Shown in pieces: positions 17,184 through 27,004 of a stretch of 64,000 bases of DNA. Under the pieces are notes generated by a model. The model had not been told where the DNA came from, made no database searches, and saw nothing but the letters and a program-made list of their open reading frames with translations. The DNA is from Allosphingosinicella vermicomposti. Lineage in GTDB: Bacteria; Pseudomonadota; Alphaproteobacteria; Sphingomonadales; Sphingomonadaceae. Location of the stretch: NCBI RefSeq assembly GCF_003012815.1, contig NZ_PXYJ01000002.1:434001-498000 (forward strand), written 5' to 3'. How positions within the stretch are numbered: position 1 is the stretch's first letter; each line of letters begins with the position of its first letter. The position numbers and the translations under genes are program-made.

Positions 17184-20100
17184 TTAGAAAGCGACGCCGA
17201 GCGAGACTTGGCCGCCGTCGCTATTCCACTGATTGGACAGCATCCCGCGATAGGAGACGCCGACGCGGACATTGCCCGCGCGGAGGGCGACGCCGACATC
17301 GAGGTCGAGCGCGTTCTTCGGCAGGCGTGCGCCGGTGATGCCGAAGCTGTCGCTATCCTCGAACGCGGCGGTCGAGCGACCCGCAAGGTCGCCCCAGCCA
17401 TGGCGCCAGGCGGCGGACATGCTCGGTTCGACGGTCATCGTTGCCGAGGCCGGAATCGAACCGGTTGCGCGGAGGCCGAGCGAGGCGAAGTTCACCTTGC
17501 GGACGTCCTCTTCCACCAAAAGCGCGGCGCTGTCGCCAGTTTCGGTGAAGCCGTCCGTCTTCATCCGCACATGTTCGACGCGGGCGAAAGGTTCGAACGT
17601 CATCGCGCCCATCGGCATTGCATAGCCGACTTCGCCGAAGAGCTGCGTCGTCTTTGCATCATAGGTGGACGAGGCGGTTTCGGAGAATCCCGGGAAGGCG
17701 ATGGTGCGGCTGGCTTCGATATCGTGCCAGGAATAGCTGCCGCCGATCCGGGCGGTGACCGGGCCCGCGCCGTAACCGGCGTGGAGGGCGGCCATCTTCG
17801 TGTCGACCTCCGCATTGCTGCTGCGGCTGCCGTAGCGATAATCGGACCGGGTGGCGCCGATTGCGGCACCGACGGTGAAGCCGCCTGCACCGAAATTGAC
17901 ACCGCCGATTACGCCTTGCTGATCGCCATCGACGCCCGCGACACCATTCGCGCTATCGAAGCTGCCCCAATCGCCAAGCGCACGCGCCCAAACGCCGGTG
18001 CCGCCCATGTCGCGGCCCGCGTCGAGCACGGCGTCGACCACCTGGTGGCCATCGACGATCAGGTTCGACCCGAGGCTCGCATAAGCTTCACCCGACAGAG
18101 CATCGAAAGCCTGGCGGGCGCTGGCTTCGGTCAGCAGGGAAATGTCTGCGTAAAGATCGTTGGTAATGCCGAGGCCTTCGATCGCGGCGGCGACATTTTC
18201 CTGGTTCGTTGTTTGCGCCACGTCTTCGAAATTGATGTTGTTGCGGCGCAGCTCCAAGCGCACTTCATTGGCGCTGTAGGTAAGCGTCGGGGTGAGGAAG
18301 GCGGAGTCCGATCGTACCTCATCGAATTCGCCGTCCACGCCGCCATCGGCGCGGATGATCAGATATTCGGTGAAGGGACGGAAGGTGCCCGCTTCGGCGA
18401 TGACCGAAACGATCCCGCCGTCGATGAGCGCCTGGCCGGTTGCCAGAATCTGGTCGCTCCGGCCATCGGCGTTGACTTCGACTTCGAAGATCGAGCCGAC
18501 CGCGAAGCTGATGTCCCCTGCGACATTGAGCGTGCCGATCGAGTTGCCGGGAGCGAGCGTGCCGTTGCCGGTGATAACCGCGCCGCCGATCGTGCCGCTG
18601 CCCATCAGGGTGCCGCCTTCGTTCACGCGGACTGTCGAAACGATCGAGCCGTTCACCGCGATCGCGCCTTCGTTCACCACCGTCGGGCCGGTATAGGTGC
18701 TGTTGCCGGTGAGGTTGAGGCGGCCGCTGCCCGACTTGATGAGCGCACCGTCGCCGGCGATGTCGCCGCCGAACGCCGTGTTCACGCTCTGGTTGACGGT
18801 GAGTTCGCTGTCGTCGACCACGATGGATCCGCCCGTGCCGGACAGTTCGGCGATGGTCTGCGGCGTGCCGGAAATGTCGAAGGTGCCGCCGTCTTTCAGA
18901 ACGACTTCGGTTTCGGGATCGATCGCGCCGGTGAACCTCACCGTGCCCCCTTCGATCAAGGTCGTGCCGGTATAGCTATAATCGCCCATGAAGGTGAGCG
19001 TGCCGTCGCCCCGCTTCACGAACGAGCCGGTGCCGGAGAAATCGCCGAGGAAGTCGTAGTCGCCGGCCTGGGCGAAGATGAAGCGGCCATTGTTGACGAG
19101 GTCGCCTTCGAAGCTGCCGCCTTCGCCGAGCACGAAGGTGCCGTCGCCGGTCGTCGTGAGATCGCCGGTGAGGCGCGCGTCGCCCATCAGGGTCAGCGAT
19201 CCGTTGGCGATGGTGGTGAGGCCGGTGAAGGTGAGCGAATTCTGGTCGGCGACGAAATTCGCCTCACCCGCCAGTGTCACCCCGCCGGTGCCGGAAATGG
19301 CGAGATAGTCGATATCGGCCAGATCGTCGCTGTTGAAATTGAGGATGAGGAGCCCGTTGTTGACGACATTTTCGGTGACGATCGCGCTCGTCGCGCCGCC
19401 GCCGACCGAGACTTCGCGGACATCGAGCGTCGCGCCTTGCGCGATGGTGACTTTTTCGAAAAGGCTGGCCGCGCCTGCGGTGTTGGCGAGCCAGTAGCCC
19501 GACGAGACGAGCAGTTCCTCGAAGCCGAAGACGGCCGATACGGCCTGCTGGGCCGTAAGAGCGCCGTTTGCCCCGGCGAGCGCAAGGATATCCATCCCCT
19601 CCCCGCCCGAAATCGCACCCGTGATCGACGAGCCGGTCTGGAGAACCATCACATCGTCAAGCGCGCTCAAGGTGACACCGCCGGTTATCGTACCGCTGTT
19701 GGTCAGCTCGATCGCGCCCTGCGAAACGAAATCGCCGTTGATTGTCCCGCTGTTCTGGGCGGTCGCTTCGGCAAGGTTGATGAGGACACCGCCGTTGATC
19801 GTGCCGCTGTTCAGCAGGGAACCGGTCTTTCCGGCAAAGTTCTGGTTGGAAAGGACCACGCCAGTGGTGCCGCCCGTGATCGTCCCGGCATTTTCGATCG
19901 TGCCCCCGCCAGCAAGCAGGATGCCGTAGCGAACGCCTGAGATCGTGCCGTCCGACTGATTGACGATGCCGCCGATCTGTTCCTCGCCGTTATCCTGGCC
20001 AGGGTAATATTGGAGCTGAATGCCGTCCGACGCCGACCCGGCCAAGGCCTGGATCGTACCGCTATTGACCACCGACCCTTTCCCGAAGATCAGGATCGCG

Positions 20101-23033
20101 TCGTTATTTTCACCGGCAATCGTACCACGGTTGACGATATCGGTGTTGATAACGTTCCAGCTGGTGGTCTGCGTCGCGCTATCGTAGCTTGAGGTCGTCA
20201 CGATCCCGTATTCCGCACCGGAAATAGTGCCGCGATTTTCGATCGCATTCTCACCATATTCGATGATCACGCCGCCGCGCGCCTGCCCGGCGGGGGTTAG
20301 GCGTCCGTCGCCGCGGATTGTGCCGTCGTTGACAATTTGGGTCGAGCCAAAGCGCAGCGCGATGCCTGATCCCGCGCCGACGATCCGGCCATTAGCGGCA
20401 TTTTCGATTGTCATATCGGCAGCCGAAGCCTGGTCGATACCATAACCGGCGGTTCCTTCGATGAAGCCGCTATTGGCCACCGTCGCGCTGTCCAGATTAC
20501 CCCAGATGCGGACGCTATCGCCGCCGCGCATCGTGCCCGTGTTAGTGACAGTGGCAGTCTTGCCGGTCTGCGTCGCCGTCTGCGTCTGGATAAGCGCTGC
20601 CGCGACGCCACCCGTGATCGTGCCAGCATTCGTTACTTCCGCGCCGCCCGAAATGATGACCCCTAGGCGCGAGCCGGATATCGTTGCACCGGCATTGTTT
20701 GACACGGTGCCGACAATCGCCGCGCCCGACGTGTCCTGCCCGTTGAGCTCGAACATCGAAATGCCGTCGGTCAGTTCGCCCGCAACACCGGCGATCGTGC
20801 CGTTATTGGTCACCGAGCCGCCGCCGATCAGGCGGATCGCGTCATTCGCATCACCACGGATGGTCCCATTGTTGGTGATTTCCGTGCCGGTCGCGAGCGG
20901 CTCCAGCGCATTGGTTTCAGGATTCAAATAATAGGCCGTCGAGATGCCGAAGCCCGCGCCGGAAATGGTCCCGTTATTGACAATCCGGTTGTCGCCCATG
21001 GCAAGCGTCACACCGGCCGACGGCGGCGCGTCGAGGCTATCCAGCGTTCCGTTACCCCGGATCGCTCCATCGTTAGTAAGGTGCAGCGTTCCGCCTCCGG
21101 CGAAAATGCCAATCTGGCCACCGGTGACAGTGCTGTCTGCCTGAACCGCGACGGTCGCGATGCCAGCCTCGCGAATACTGATGCCGTAAAGATCGCGGGA
21201 GGTGATATCGCCGGTAGCGGTAACCGTCGCGGCACCGCCCGAGAGAACGATGATTCCTTCACGTCCGACATTGATATCGTCCGCGAGAACGTCCACGCCC
21301 GCCTGGCCGCGCGCAAGAATTCCGTAAGCTTCGTTGCTGGTCGCGGTGATCGTTCCGCTGCGAACGATAGCCTTGCCCTTCTGGCTGACCGCATCGATGC
21401 CGCCGCCGCCATTGCCGGTCATTTCGATCGCGCCGCTATCGACCGTTACCGTGCCGCCTTCGCCAACGGCGGTCGCGGAGATGTTACCGGAAAAATCGGC
21501 GCTTGAAATAACGCGCTCGCTCGTCACTGACACGGTCGCGCCGCGCGCGGCGATGCCCGATGCATAGTCGCCTGCAACCGACGCGGTGCCGCTGATGATG
21601 GTGACATTGCCCGTTTGGGAGATGCCGGAAACGGCGTCGGCATAGAAACCGTAAAGAACAGGGACCGAGGTCGTCGTCGTATTCGCAGCGGTGATGTTGA
21701 TGTCGCCGCTGGAGGTTTCGACGTAAATACCTGCATCGCCCTGCTCGCCGATCAGAACAGTGCCGCTGCCGACAGTGACGTCGCCCGCGCCGCCATAAAC
21801 GACAATGCCGGGGCCCGCGTTCGTGGTGACACTTCCGGAGGTGATATCAACCGTGTCGTTTGCCCAGATATAGATACCCGAGCCGGTGCTTTCGACCGCT
21901 TCACTTTCAACGCTGATCGGCCCACGGTGATCAATGATAATGCCGCGCCCATTGGGCCCGCTGGCCTTGATCGATCCGCTAACGATGGAAAGAGCGCCGG
22001 TTCCGGCGGTTTCCGAAACCGGGCGATATTCATAGGTCGGGTTGGGATTGGCAGCCACGACGATGCCGTGGGAATTGGTGCCGGACGTGGTGATCGCATC
22101 GCTGGTGATCGTAACCGGGCCTGCCCCGAAGACCGGCGCGAAAATCGCCGTGCTGTTATTACCAGTGGTCGTGACAGTACCGCTGTCCAGGATGATCGAA
22201 GCCGGTTCGGCTTGATAACCTTCAACATAGATGCCGAACGACTCCTCGCCAGATGTGGAAACCGTGCCGCTCTCAATGTCGGCATTTCCGGTCACGACAA
22301 CGTAGAGGCCGCGACCATATTCGCCATCGGTCGTCACTGATTCGCTGACAACCCGCGCGTCGCCGTCAGAATAGACATTGAGGCCCCATTGGCCGTAACC
22401 ATGGGCGACGGTTTCGCCCACATCGACGTCGGCACCACCCTTGCCCGCGCTTACATATACGGTGCTCGCATAAGTGGGGATCGCCGATCCGGATACGTAA
22501 TCGGCATCGAGTGTCACCGCATAACCTTGCGCGACGATGCCGTTGCCAGCCGCAGCCGTAACGGAGCCTGCGCGAATGGTCGTGCTTCCGGTTGTGAAAC
22601 CTTGTTCCGGATTAGCGAACAATGTGCGGGTAAAAATGCCGCGCTGACCGGCATTCACCGTATCGACGTCGATCACGATGTCGCCGCCATTTGTACGGAC
22701 TTCGATAGCGCTTGCGTCTGTCGTGATCGAGCCAAGGTCTACGGAAGCGTTACCGGTTTCGGTCTGGGCGTAGACGGTCGACCCAGTGGTGGCGCTGTCC
22801 TGGACAGTTGGAGCAGTGATCGAGACGTTACCACCAGTCGATTGGCCGCGGATGCTGGTAGCGCTGGGGGTTACGATTTCGACATCGCCAGCAGAGGTCT
22901 GGTCGATGACCTGAGCCGCTGCCGGTGCCGCGAAAATCGAGCAGCTGAGGGCAGTTCCGGCGAGGAGGGTTCGCAGGCGGCGGCTGTTCGCGCCAACGTT
23001 GTTGCTGCCCGAAAGCTGATTCAGTTTCGTCAT
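17184..23033 (-). CDS. Large type V (autotransporter) outer-membrane protein
   Basis: A 1949-residue self-secreted surface protein. Signal peptide about 1-41 (RTLLAGTALSCSIFAAPAAAQ). A very long Gly/Ser/Thr/Asn-rich passenger of repeated beta-helix rungs (runs such as NNGTI, NSGTI) extends to about residue 1530. An autotransporter stalk with GNGTLAPGNSIGTLNVAGDI follows. The beta-barrel occupies about the last 270 residues, starting near GGTGVWARALGDWGSFDS and ending in VSLGVAF with the required C-terminal Phe. No protease motif is obvious in the passenger. The gene stands alone on this strand and is divergent from a LuxR-type regulator. Confidence 0.93.
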   Translation of the reverse strand: MTKLNQLSGSNNVGANSRRLRTLLAGTALSCSIFAAPAAAQVIDQTSAGDVEIVTPSATSIRGQSTGGNVSITAPTVQDSATTGSTVYAQTETGNASVDLGSITTDASAIEVRTNGGDIVIDVDTVNAGQRGIFTRTLFANPEQGFTTGSTTIRAGSVTAAAGNGIVAQGYAVTLDADYVSGSAIPTYASTVYVSAGKGGADVDVGETVAHGYGQWGLNVYSDGDARVVSESVTTDGEYGRGLYVVVTGNADIESGTVSTSGEESFGIYVEGYQAEPASIILDSGTVTTTGNNSTAIFAPVFGAGPVTITSDAITTSGTNSHGIVVAANPNPTYEYRPVSETAGTGALSIVSGSIKASGPNGRGIIIDHRGPISVESEAVESTGSGIYIWANDTVDITSGSVTTNAGPGIVVYGGAGDVTVGSGTVLIGEQGDAGIYVETSSGDINITAANTTTTSVPVLYGFYADAVSGISQTGNVTIISGTASVAGDYASGIAARGATVSVTSERVISSADFSGNISATAVGEGGTVTVDSGAIEMTGNGGGGIDAVSQKGKAIVRSGTITATSNEAYGILARGQAGVDVLADDINVGREGIIVLSGGAATVTATGDITSRDLYGISIREAGIATVAVQADSTVTGGQIGIFAGGGTLHLTNDGAIRGNGTLDSLDAPPSAGVTLAMGDNRIVNNGTISGAGFGISTAYYLNPETNALEPLATGTEITNNGTIRGDANDAIRLIGGGSVTNNGTIAGVAGELTDGISMFELNGQDTSGAAIVGTVSNNAGATISGSRLGVIISGGAEVTNAGTITGGVAAALIQTQTATQTGKTATVTNTGTMRGGDSVRIWGNLDSATVANSGFIEGTAGYGIDQASAADMTIENAANGRIVGAGSGIALRFGSTQIVNDGTIRGDGRLTPAGQARGGVIIEYGENAIENRGTISGAEYGIVTTSSYDSATQTTSWNVINTDIVNRGTIAGENNDAILIFGKGSVVNSGTIQALAGSASDGIQLQYYPGQDNGEEQIGGIVNQSDGTISGVRYGILLAGGGTIENAGTITGGTTGVVLSNQNFAGKTGSLLNSGTINGGVLINLAEATAQNSGTINGDFVSQGAIELTNSGTITGGVTLSALDDVMVLQTGSSITGAISGGEGMDILALAGANGALTAQQAVSAVFGFEELLVSSGYWLANTAGAASLFEKVTIAQGATLDVREVSVGGGATSAIVTENVVNNGLLILNFNSDDLADIDYLAISGTGGVTLAGEANFVADQNSLTFTGLTTIANGSLTLMGDARLTGDLTTTGDGTFVLGEGGSFEGDLVNNGRFIFAQAGDYDFLGDFSGTGSFVKRGDGTLTFMGDYSYTGTTLIEGGTVRFTGAIDPETEVVLKDGGTFDISGTPQTIAELSGTGGSIVVDDSELTVNQSVNTAFGGDIAGDGALIKSGSGRLNLTGNSTYTGPTVVNEGAIAVNGSIVSTVRVNEGGTLMGSGTIGGAVITGNGTLAPGNSIGTLNVAGDISFAVGSIFEVEVNADGRSDQILATGQALIDGGIVSVIAEAGTFRPFTEYLIIRADGGVDGEFDEVRSDSAFLTPTLTYSANEVRLELRRNNINFEDVAQTTNQENVAAAIEGLGITNDLYADISLLTEASARQAFDALSGEAYASLGSNLIVDGHQVVDAVLDAGRDMGGTGVWARALGDWGSFDSANGVAGVDGDQQGVIGGVNFGAGGFTVGAAIGATRSDYRYGSRSSNAEVDTKMAALHAGYGAGPVTARIGGSYSWHDIEASRTIAFPGFSETASSTYDAKTTQLFGEVGYAMPMGAMTFEPFARVEHVRMKTDGFTETGDSAALLVEEDVRKVNFASLGLRATGSIPASATMTVEPSMSAAWRHGWGDLAGRSTAAFEDSDSFGITGARLPKNALDLDVGVALRAGNVRVGVSYRGMLSNQWNSDGGQVSLGVAF

Positions 23034-23287
23034 ATAACCCCCTTACTGCCGGTGTCGCCCACCGGATTTCCACGACTGATCAAATATTTGGCACCCCGCT
23101 GCCGTAAAGGTTTGGGGGCTCAGGCCGAGCGCCTAGCGATCTTTCCGGGTGCCAACATCACCCGATCAGGGTATGAGGCGCGCCTTCGTCCGAAAATGAC
23201 ACGCCGGGTTGGAACAAATTCATCTGTGTTTCCAAGATTTTTCGGTTAGTTTGAGGGGATGGACGATTTGAAGCCCTGGGGGAGCGG
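23034..23287. other. Divergent intergenic region, autotransporter / LuxR-type gene
   Basis: 254 bp with no gene. It must hold the promoters of both divergent genes. A TTTGGGGGCT-type purine-rich tract and a clear GGGGGAG ribosome-binding site for the regulator (23278-23284) are visible. I see no convincing palindromic operator. Confidence 0.5.
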
Positions 23288-24403
23288 GTGAGACTTTCGA
23301 GCCAAACTGCGCTGGATATCGGCAGGCAGATCCTGCGCGCGCCGTTCGAGGATAATGGTTGGGACAGCGCGTTGAAGGCGCTCGCGTCGCACACGCGGTC
23401 TGCGCGTGGCGAACTCGTCATATTCGGTGACGACAATAGCGTTCCTTTCAATTGGATCACCGATTTGGGGGAGGATGGACATCGCGAGTTCGTGGAGATC
23501 GGCGGCGGCAACCCTGACTTGAACGTCCGCATCGCGGCCTCAAAGGGGCCCTTCGAAATCTCTTACGAAGCCGATTATGACGCGGTTCGCACGCGCATCG
23601 ATTCCCGTGTCTACGACGATTATGCCCATCGCCACGATATGCTTTACGGCTGTCAGGCGGTTCTCGCACGCGGCAAGGGGCAACTCGTCGGGCTTGCCGC
23701 CTTACGGACAGAGAAAAATGGGCGGACCACCGATGAAGACCGCCAAGCCTTTGCTGAACTCGCGCCGTTCGTACTGAATGCGGTCGAACTCCAGCAGTCC
23801 GTCAAGCATCAAGGCGCGTTGATGATCGCCGGTACGTTCGACGCGATGGACACCGCCGCCTTCATTCTCGACGCGCGGCGGGCCGTGCAGGCTCAGAGCA
23901 ATGCGGCCACATCGCTCCTTCGCGCGGACAAGAGGTTGACGGTGTCGGGCGGGCGGCTATCCGCGCTCACGGCTGATGACGACCGACGGCTTCAGGCGGC
24001 GATCCACCGCGCCCTTACCGCAAATGAAAGCGGCCTGCCCGGCGGAACACGCGTGGTCCTGCGCGGCGATTGCGGCCCGCTCAGCAGCCTGATCGTCGAA
24101 GTCCACCCCCTGCCCCCACAGGATTGGGCACTGGGTTTCGAACCCCGCGCGGTTGCCGTCGCGAAGCCAACGGGCGCGAGCGAAATGGCGGGGCGGATGA
24201 CCTTGATGGAAATGCTGGACCTGACGCCGGCCGAAGCCGATGTTGCCCTGGCCGTCGCCAGCGGACTTTCCCGCGAGCAGATTGCAATGCGGCGCGGCAC
24301 ATCGCTCGACACCGTTAACACGCAGATGAAGAGTCTTTTCCGCAAATCGGACGTCAATCGCGAGGCCCATCTGGTCGCGATCCTCAACCAGATTCTGCGC
24401 TAG
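23288..24403 (+). CDS. LuxR-type helix-turn-helix transcriptional regulator
   Basis: A 371-residue cytoplasmic regulator. The C-terminal 60 residues form a LuxR/GerE-type HTH: LTPAEADVALAVASGLSREQ then TSLDTVNTQMKSLFRKSDVN. The N-terminal 300 residues look like sensory PAS/GAF-type folds (RGELVIFGDDNSVPFNWITD; a second part after FDAMDTAAFILDARRAVQAQ), but no ligand motif is evident. The start is GTG with GGGGGAG six bases upstream. Its position, divergent from the giant autotransporter, suggests that it controls that gene; this is inference. Confidence 0.86.
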   Translation: MRLSSQTALDIGRQILRAPFEDNGWDSALKALASHTRSARGELVIFGDDNSVPFNWITDLGEDGHREFVEIGGGNPDLNVRIAASKGPFEISYEADYDAVRTRIDSRVYDDYAHRHDMLYGCQAVLARGKGQLVGLAALRTEKNGRTTDEDRQAFAELAPFVLNAVELQQSVKHQGALMIAGTFDAMDTAAFILDARRAVQAQSNAATSLLRADKRLTVSGGRLSALTADDDRRLQAAIHRALTANESGLPGGTRVVLRGDCGPLSSLIVEVHPLPPQDWALGFEPRAVAVAKPTGASEMAGRMTLMEMLDLTPAEADVALAVASGLSREQIAMRRGTSLDTVNTQMKSLFRKSDVNREAHLVAILNQILR

Positions 24404-24424
24404 GCGGTTTGCTGCAGATAAAAA

Positions 24425-24458
24425 GAAAGGGCGGCATCAATAAGATGCACGCCCTTTC
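24425..24458. terminator. Terminator between LuxR-type gene and lipoprotein 1
   Basis: Stem GAAAGGGC..GCATC / GATGC..GCCCTTTC with a short AATAA loop, between convergent genes. Its sequence matches the hairpin downstream of the second lipoprotein gene (25752-25783). Confidence 0.8.
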
Positions 24459-24472
24459 CGATGCCAGCAGGA

Positions 24473-25486
24473 TCAGCTCTTCTTGAACGTCCAGTTGGTG
24501 CCGCCTGAATCCTTGAGGTTCAGGGTGTTGCCGGTCCGCGTGAAATTATAGGTTTCTGAGCGGTTCGGGAACGGACTGCGGCGGTTGCGCTGCGGTTCGC
24601 CGCACGGATTGGTAAGGCTCGAAAAACCGCCGGTGATCGACAATGTAACCTTGGATCCGTTGATGCGGGCCTGGCCCAGGCGCTCTTCATGCACCTGTTC
24701 CACACAAGACTTGCCGCGCGGGGCGCCGCGATCGACGATCCACTTGAACGACCCGTCCGGATTGATGGTCAGCGATTGAGCGCGGTCGCTGCCCTTCACC
24801 GACTTATATTCATTGACGATTACGGTATTGGTCTGAGAACCAGCGCCGAACGTACCGCCCATATCCAAACCGTTGCCAGTCGCTATGCTGGGCTGGAACT
24901 TGACGGTCGGCGTCATCTTGAGCTCCGAACCGCCGCCGCTCTGCGACTTCCATGTGCCCGCCAGCATGGTGGGGGCACCGCCACGGGCGCCCTTGTCATC
25001 GACCTCGGTCGTGGTGCCAAACGCGCCCTGGGTCAGCATCTTGATCCGCTCGCCGTAGCCGGTCGGCACCGCTGCGGCGTTATTCATGATGCCCAGAGTA
25101 TCCCCGACATCCGCGTCGTCATTGTTGTTGACGTCCATCCAGGCGAGAACCTGATACTTTTTGGCGGGATTGAGGCCCTTGAAGACGAAACCGCCGTCGC
25201 GATCGTCATAACCCCAGCCCGCCTGCGGGCTATCGGACAGGCGCACGGCCTTGACCTTGATTTCGCGGCCTTCACATTCCTGGAAAGGCTCTTCGCAGGC
25301 GATAATTTTCGCCTTGGTGACGTCCAAGCCTTCCGGCACGCGGAATTCGCCAACGATCGCGTTGGACGCCTTGTTGGCGTCGATAAAGCTCTTGCCGCCA
25401 GCCTGGCTGCTGGCAGGACTGCACGCGATGAGCATGGCGGTCGATCCGAGCAATGCGGCACCGAATAAACGCGTAGATTTGATCAT
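24473..25486 (-). CDS. Lipoprotein of unknown function, paralogue 1
   Basis: A 337-residue exported lipoprotein. Signal MIKSTRLFGAALLGSTAML with lipobox LIAC, cysteine at 22. An early domain has DDRDGGFVFKGLNPAKKYQV and an Asp/Asn-rich loop DVNNNDDADVGD that resembles a calcium-binding turn. The later half contains LAGTWKSQSGGGSELKM, a Cys-containing region (SCVEQVHEERLG; TNPCGE) and the ending SGGTNWTFKKS, suggesting a lipocalin-like barrel. The ATG at 25486 is chosen because the signal peptide begins there. I know no function. It is closely similar over its full length to the next gene. Confidence 0.82.
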   Translation of the reverse strand: MIKSTRLFGAALLGSTAMLIACSPASSQAGGKSFIDANKASNAIVGEFRVPEGLDVTKAKIIACEEPFQECEGREIKVKAVRLSDSPQAGWGYDDRDGGFVFKGLNPAKKYQVLAWMDVNNNDDADVGDTLGIMNNAAAVPTGYGERIKMLTQGAFGTTTEVDDKGARGGAPTMLAGTWKSQSGGGSELKMTPTVKFQPSIATGNGLDMGGTFGAGSQTNTVIVNEYKSVKGSDRAQSLTINPDGSFKWIVDRGAPRGKSCVEQVHEERLGQARINGSKVTLSITGGFSSLTNPCGEPQRNRRSPFPNRSETYNFTRTGNTLNLKDSGGTNWTFKKS

Positions 25487-25521
25487 ATTATTTCCCCGAT
25501 TCTCGAGCGGCACCCGCCACT

Positions 25522-25567
25522 CTATTTGCAAAGGCTCCCGCGTTTCAAAGCGCTTAGGAGCTTAAGT
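25522..25567 (-). promoter_or_regulatory. Conserved upstream element of lipoprotein 1
   Basis: A 46-base block that recurs with four mismatches at 26844-26889 in front of the paralogue, at a similar distance from the start codon. It contains AAGGCTCC and GGAGCTT, which can pair into a hairpin. It could be a promoter/operator or an mRNA leader. Confidence 0.6.
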
Positions 25568-25751
25568 CTCAGCCATTGCTATCCGGAAAGGTGATCGGGT
25601 GGATAAATGTGCGATAAGTACCATTTTAGCGCGACGAACGGGATGACGGCAATCGCAAAGCAGCTCTCCCCAGCAGGCACATATTGGCGCTACTCAATCA
25701 GATCCTGCATCCAATGTTTTACTACGCGCACAGACGTGGCTTGCTCATAAA

Positions 25752-25783
25752 GAAGGGCGGCATCGATGGAGATGCCGCCCTTC
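25752..25783 (-). terminator. Terminator after lipoprotein 2
   Basis: Perfect 13-bp stem GAAGGGCGGCATC / GATGCCGCCCTTC with a 6-base loop, 16 bases after the stop of the gene at 25799-26809. It is the counterpart of the hairpin at 24425-24458. Confidence 0.85.
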
Positions 25784-25798
25784 CCGAACTCAACGTAG

Positions 25799-26809
25799 TC
25801 AGCTCTTCTTGAACGTCCAGTTCACACCACCGGAGGCCTTGAAGTTCAAAGTGTTTCCACTCCGGATGAAGTCATATTCCTCCGTCCGCTTGGGAAAATC
25901 GTCACGCCGGTTACGGAACGTTTCACCGCACGGGTTGGTCAAAGTCGTAAAGCCGCCGGTAATCGCCAGCGTAACCTTGGATCCGTTGACGCGCGCGGTG
26001 CCCAGACGCTCCTCATGCACCTGTTCCACACAAGAGGATCCGCGCGGCGCGCCGCGATCGACGATCCACTTGAACGATCCGTCGGGATTGATCGTGAGAG
26101 ATTGAACGCGGTCGCCGCCCTTCACCGACTTATATTCATTGACGATGACGGTATTGGTCGGCGAACCGGGGCCCATCGTGCCGCCCATGTCGAAGCCGCC
26201 ACCGGCGGAGATCGACGGTTGGATCTTGATGGTCGGCGTCATCTTCAATTCCGATCCGCCGCTGCCCTGCATTTTCCAGGTTCCCACCAGCATCGTCGGA
26301 GCACTGCCCAGCGCGCGGTCGTCATCGACCGAAGTATTCTGGAACGACCCCTTGGTCGCCATCTTGATCTGCTCGACATAACCAGGGGAAACAGCCGCGC
26401 CGCCTTTCATTGTGCCGAACGTATCGCCAACGTCAGCTTCGGCATTGTTGTCGGCGTCGTACCAGACCACCACCTGATATTTGCCGCCTGGGTTCAGTCC
26501 CTTGGCCACGAAACCGCCATCACGATCGTCATAGCCATAAGCGGCGGTGCGATCCTGCGACAGGCGAACCGGCTTCACCTTGATTTCACGGCCTTCGCAC
26601 TGGTCAACCGGCTCTTGACAAAGGATGACTTGAGCGGCGGTTACGTCCGCACCCTTCGGCAGGCGAAACTCACCCACGATTGCGTTCGACGCCTTGTTAG
26701 TCTCGATAAAGCTCTTGCTTCCCGACTGGCTGCTGGCAGGGCTACATGCGAGGAGCATGGCGGTCGATCCGAGCAATGTGGCCCCGAATAAACGCGTGAA
26801 TTTGATCAT
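25799..26809 (-). CDS. Lipoprotein of unknown function, paralogue 2
   Basis: A 336-residue lipoprotein, full-length paralogue of the gene at 24473-25486. Same signal and lipobox (STAMLLACS), same KASNAIVGEFR segment, the acidic loop DADNNAEADVGD, VGTWKMQGSGGSELKM, SSCVEQVHEERLG and the terminal SGGVNWTFKKS. Differences are scattered single residues rather than blocks, so this is an old but conserved tandem duplication. Function unknown. The duplicated upstream block and terminator show that each gene is its own transcription unit. Confidence 0.82.
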   Translation of the reverse strand: MIKFTRLFGATLLGSTAMLLACSPASSQSGSKSFIETNKASNAIVGEFRLPKGADVTAAQVILCQEPVDQCEGREIKVKPVRLSQDRTAAYGYDDRDGGFVAKGLNPGGKYQVVVWYDADNNAEADVGDTFGTMKGGAAVSPGYVEQIKMATKGSFQNTSVDDDRALGSAPTMLVGTWKMQGSGGSELKMTPTIKIQPSISAGGGFDMGGTMGPGSPTNTVIVNEYKSVKGGDRVQSLTINPDGSFKWIVDRGAPRGSSCVEQVHEERLGTARVNGSKVTLAITGGFTTLTNPCGETFRNRRDDFPKRTEEYDFIRSGNTLNFKASGGVNWTFKKS

Positions 26810-26843
26810 AGTCTTTCCCCGATCTTTCAGGCGGCACCGCCGC

Positions 26844-26889
26844 CTATTTGCAAAGGCTCCTGCGTTTCAAAGAACTTAGGAGCTTGAGT
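26844..26889 (-). promoter_or_regulatory. Conserved upstream element of lipoprotein 2
   Basis: The second copy of the 46-base block (four mismatches to 25522-25567). It lies 34-80 bases upstream of the start codon. The conservation outside the coding region argues for a shared regulatory function. Confidence 0.6.
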
Positions 26890-27004
26890 TCTCGGTCATC
26901 CCTATCTGGACACAGATGCGGGATGCACGATTGTGCGACGAGCACGATGTTAGCGCGACGAAGAATGACATGACGATGTCGTACCCGCTTTTTCCCGCAG
27001 CCGT

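Noticed and set aside
17208-19940. A 910-codon open frame on the plus strand opposite the autotransporter barrel and stalk
   Set aside because: It is the antisense of a GC-rich repetitive gene with clear signal peptide and barrel. The predicted protein is His/Arg/Asp/Ala-rich without any domain, as expected of a shadow frame.
19600-22900. Repeated blocks in the autotransporter passenger, considered as a CRISPR or DNA repeat array
   Set aside because: The repetition is at protein level (beta-helix rungs such as NNGTI) with irregular spacing and no constant repeat or unique spacers.
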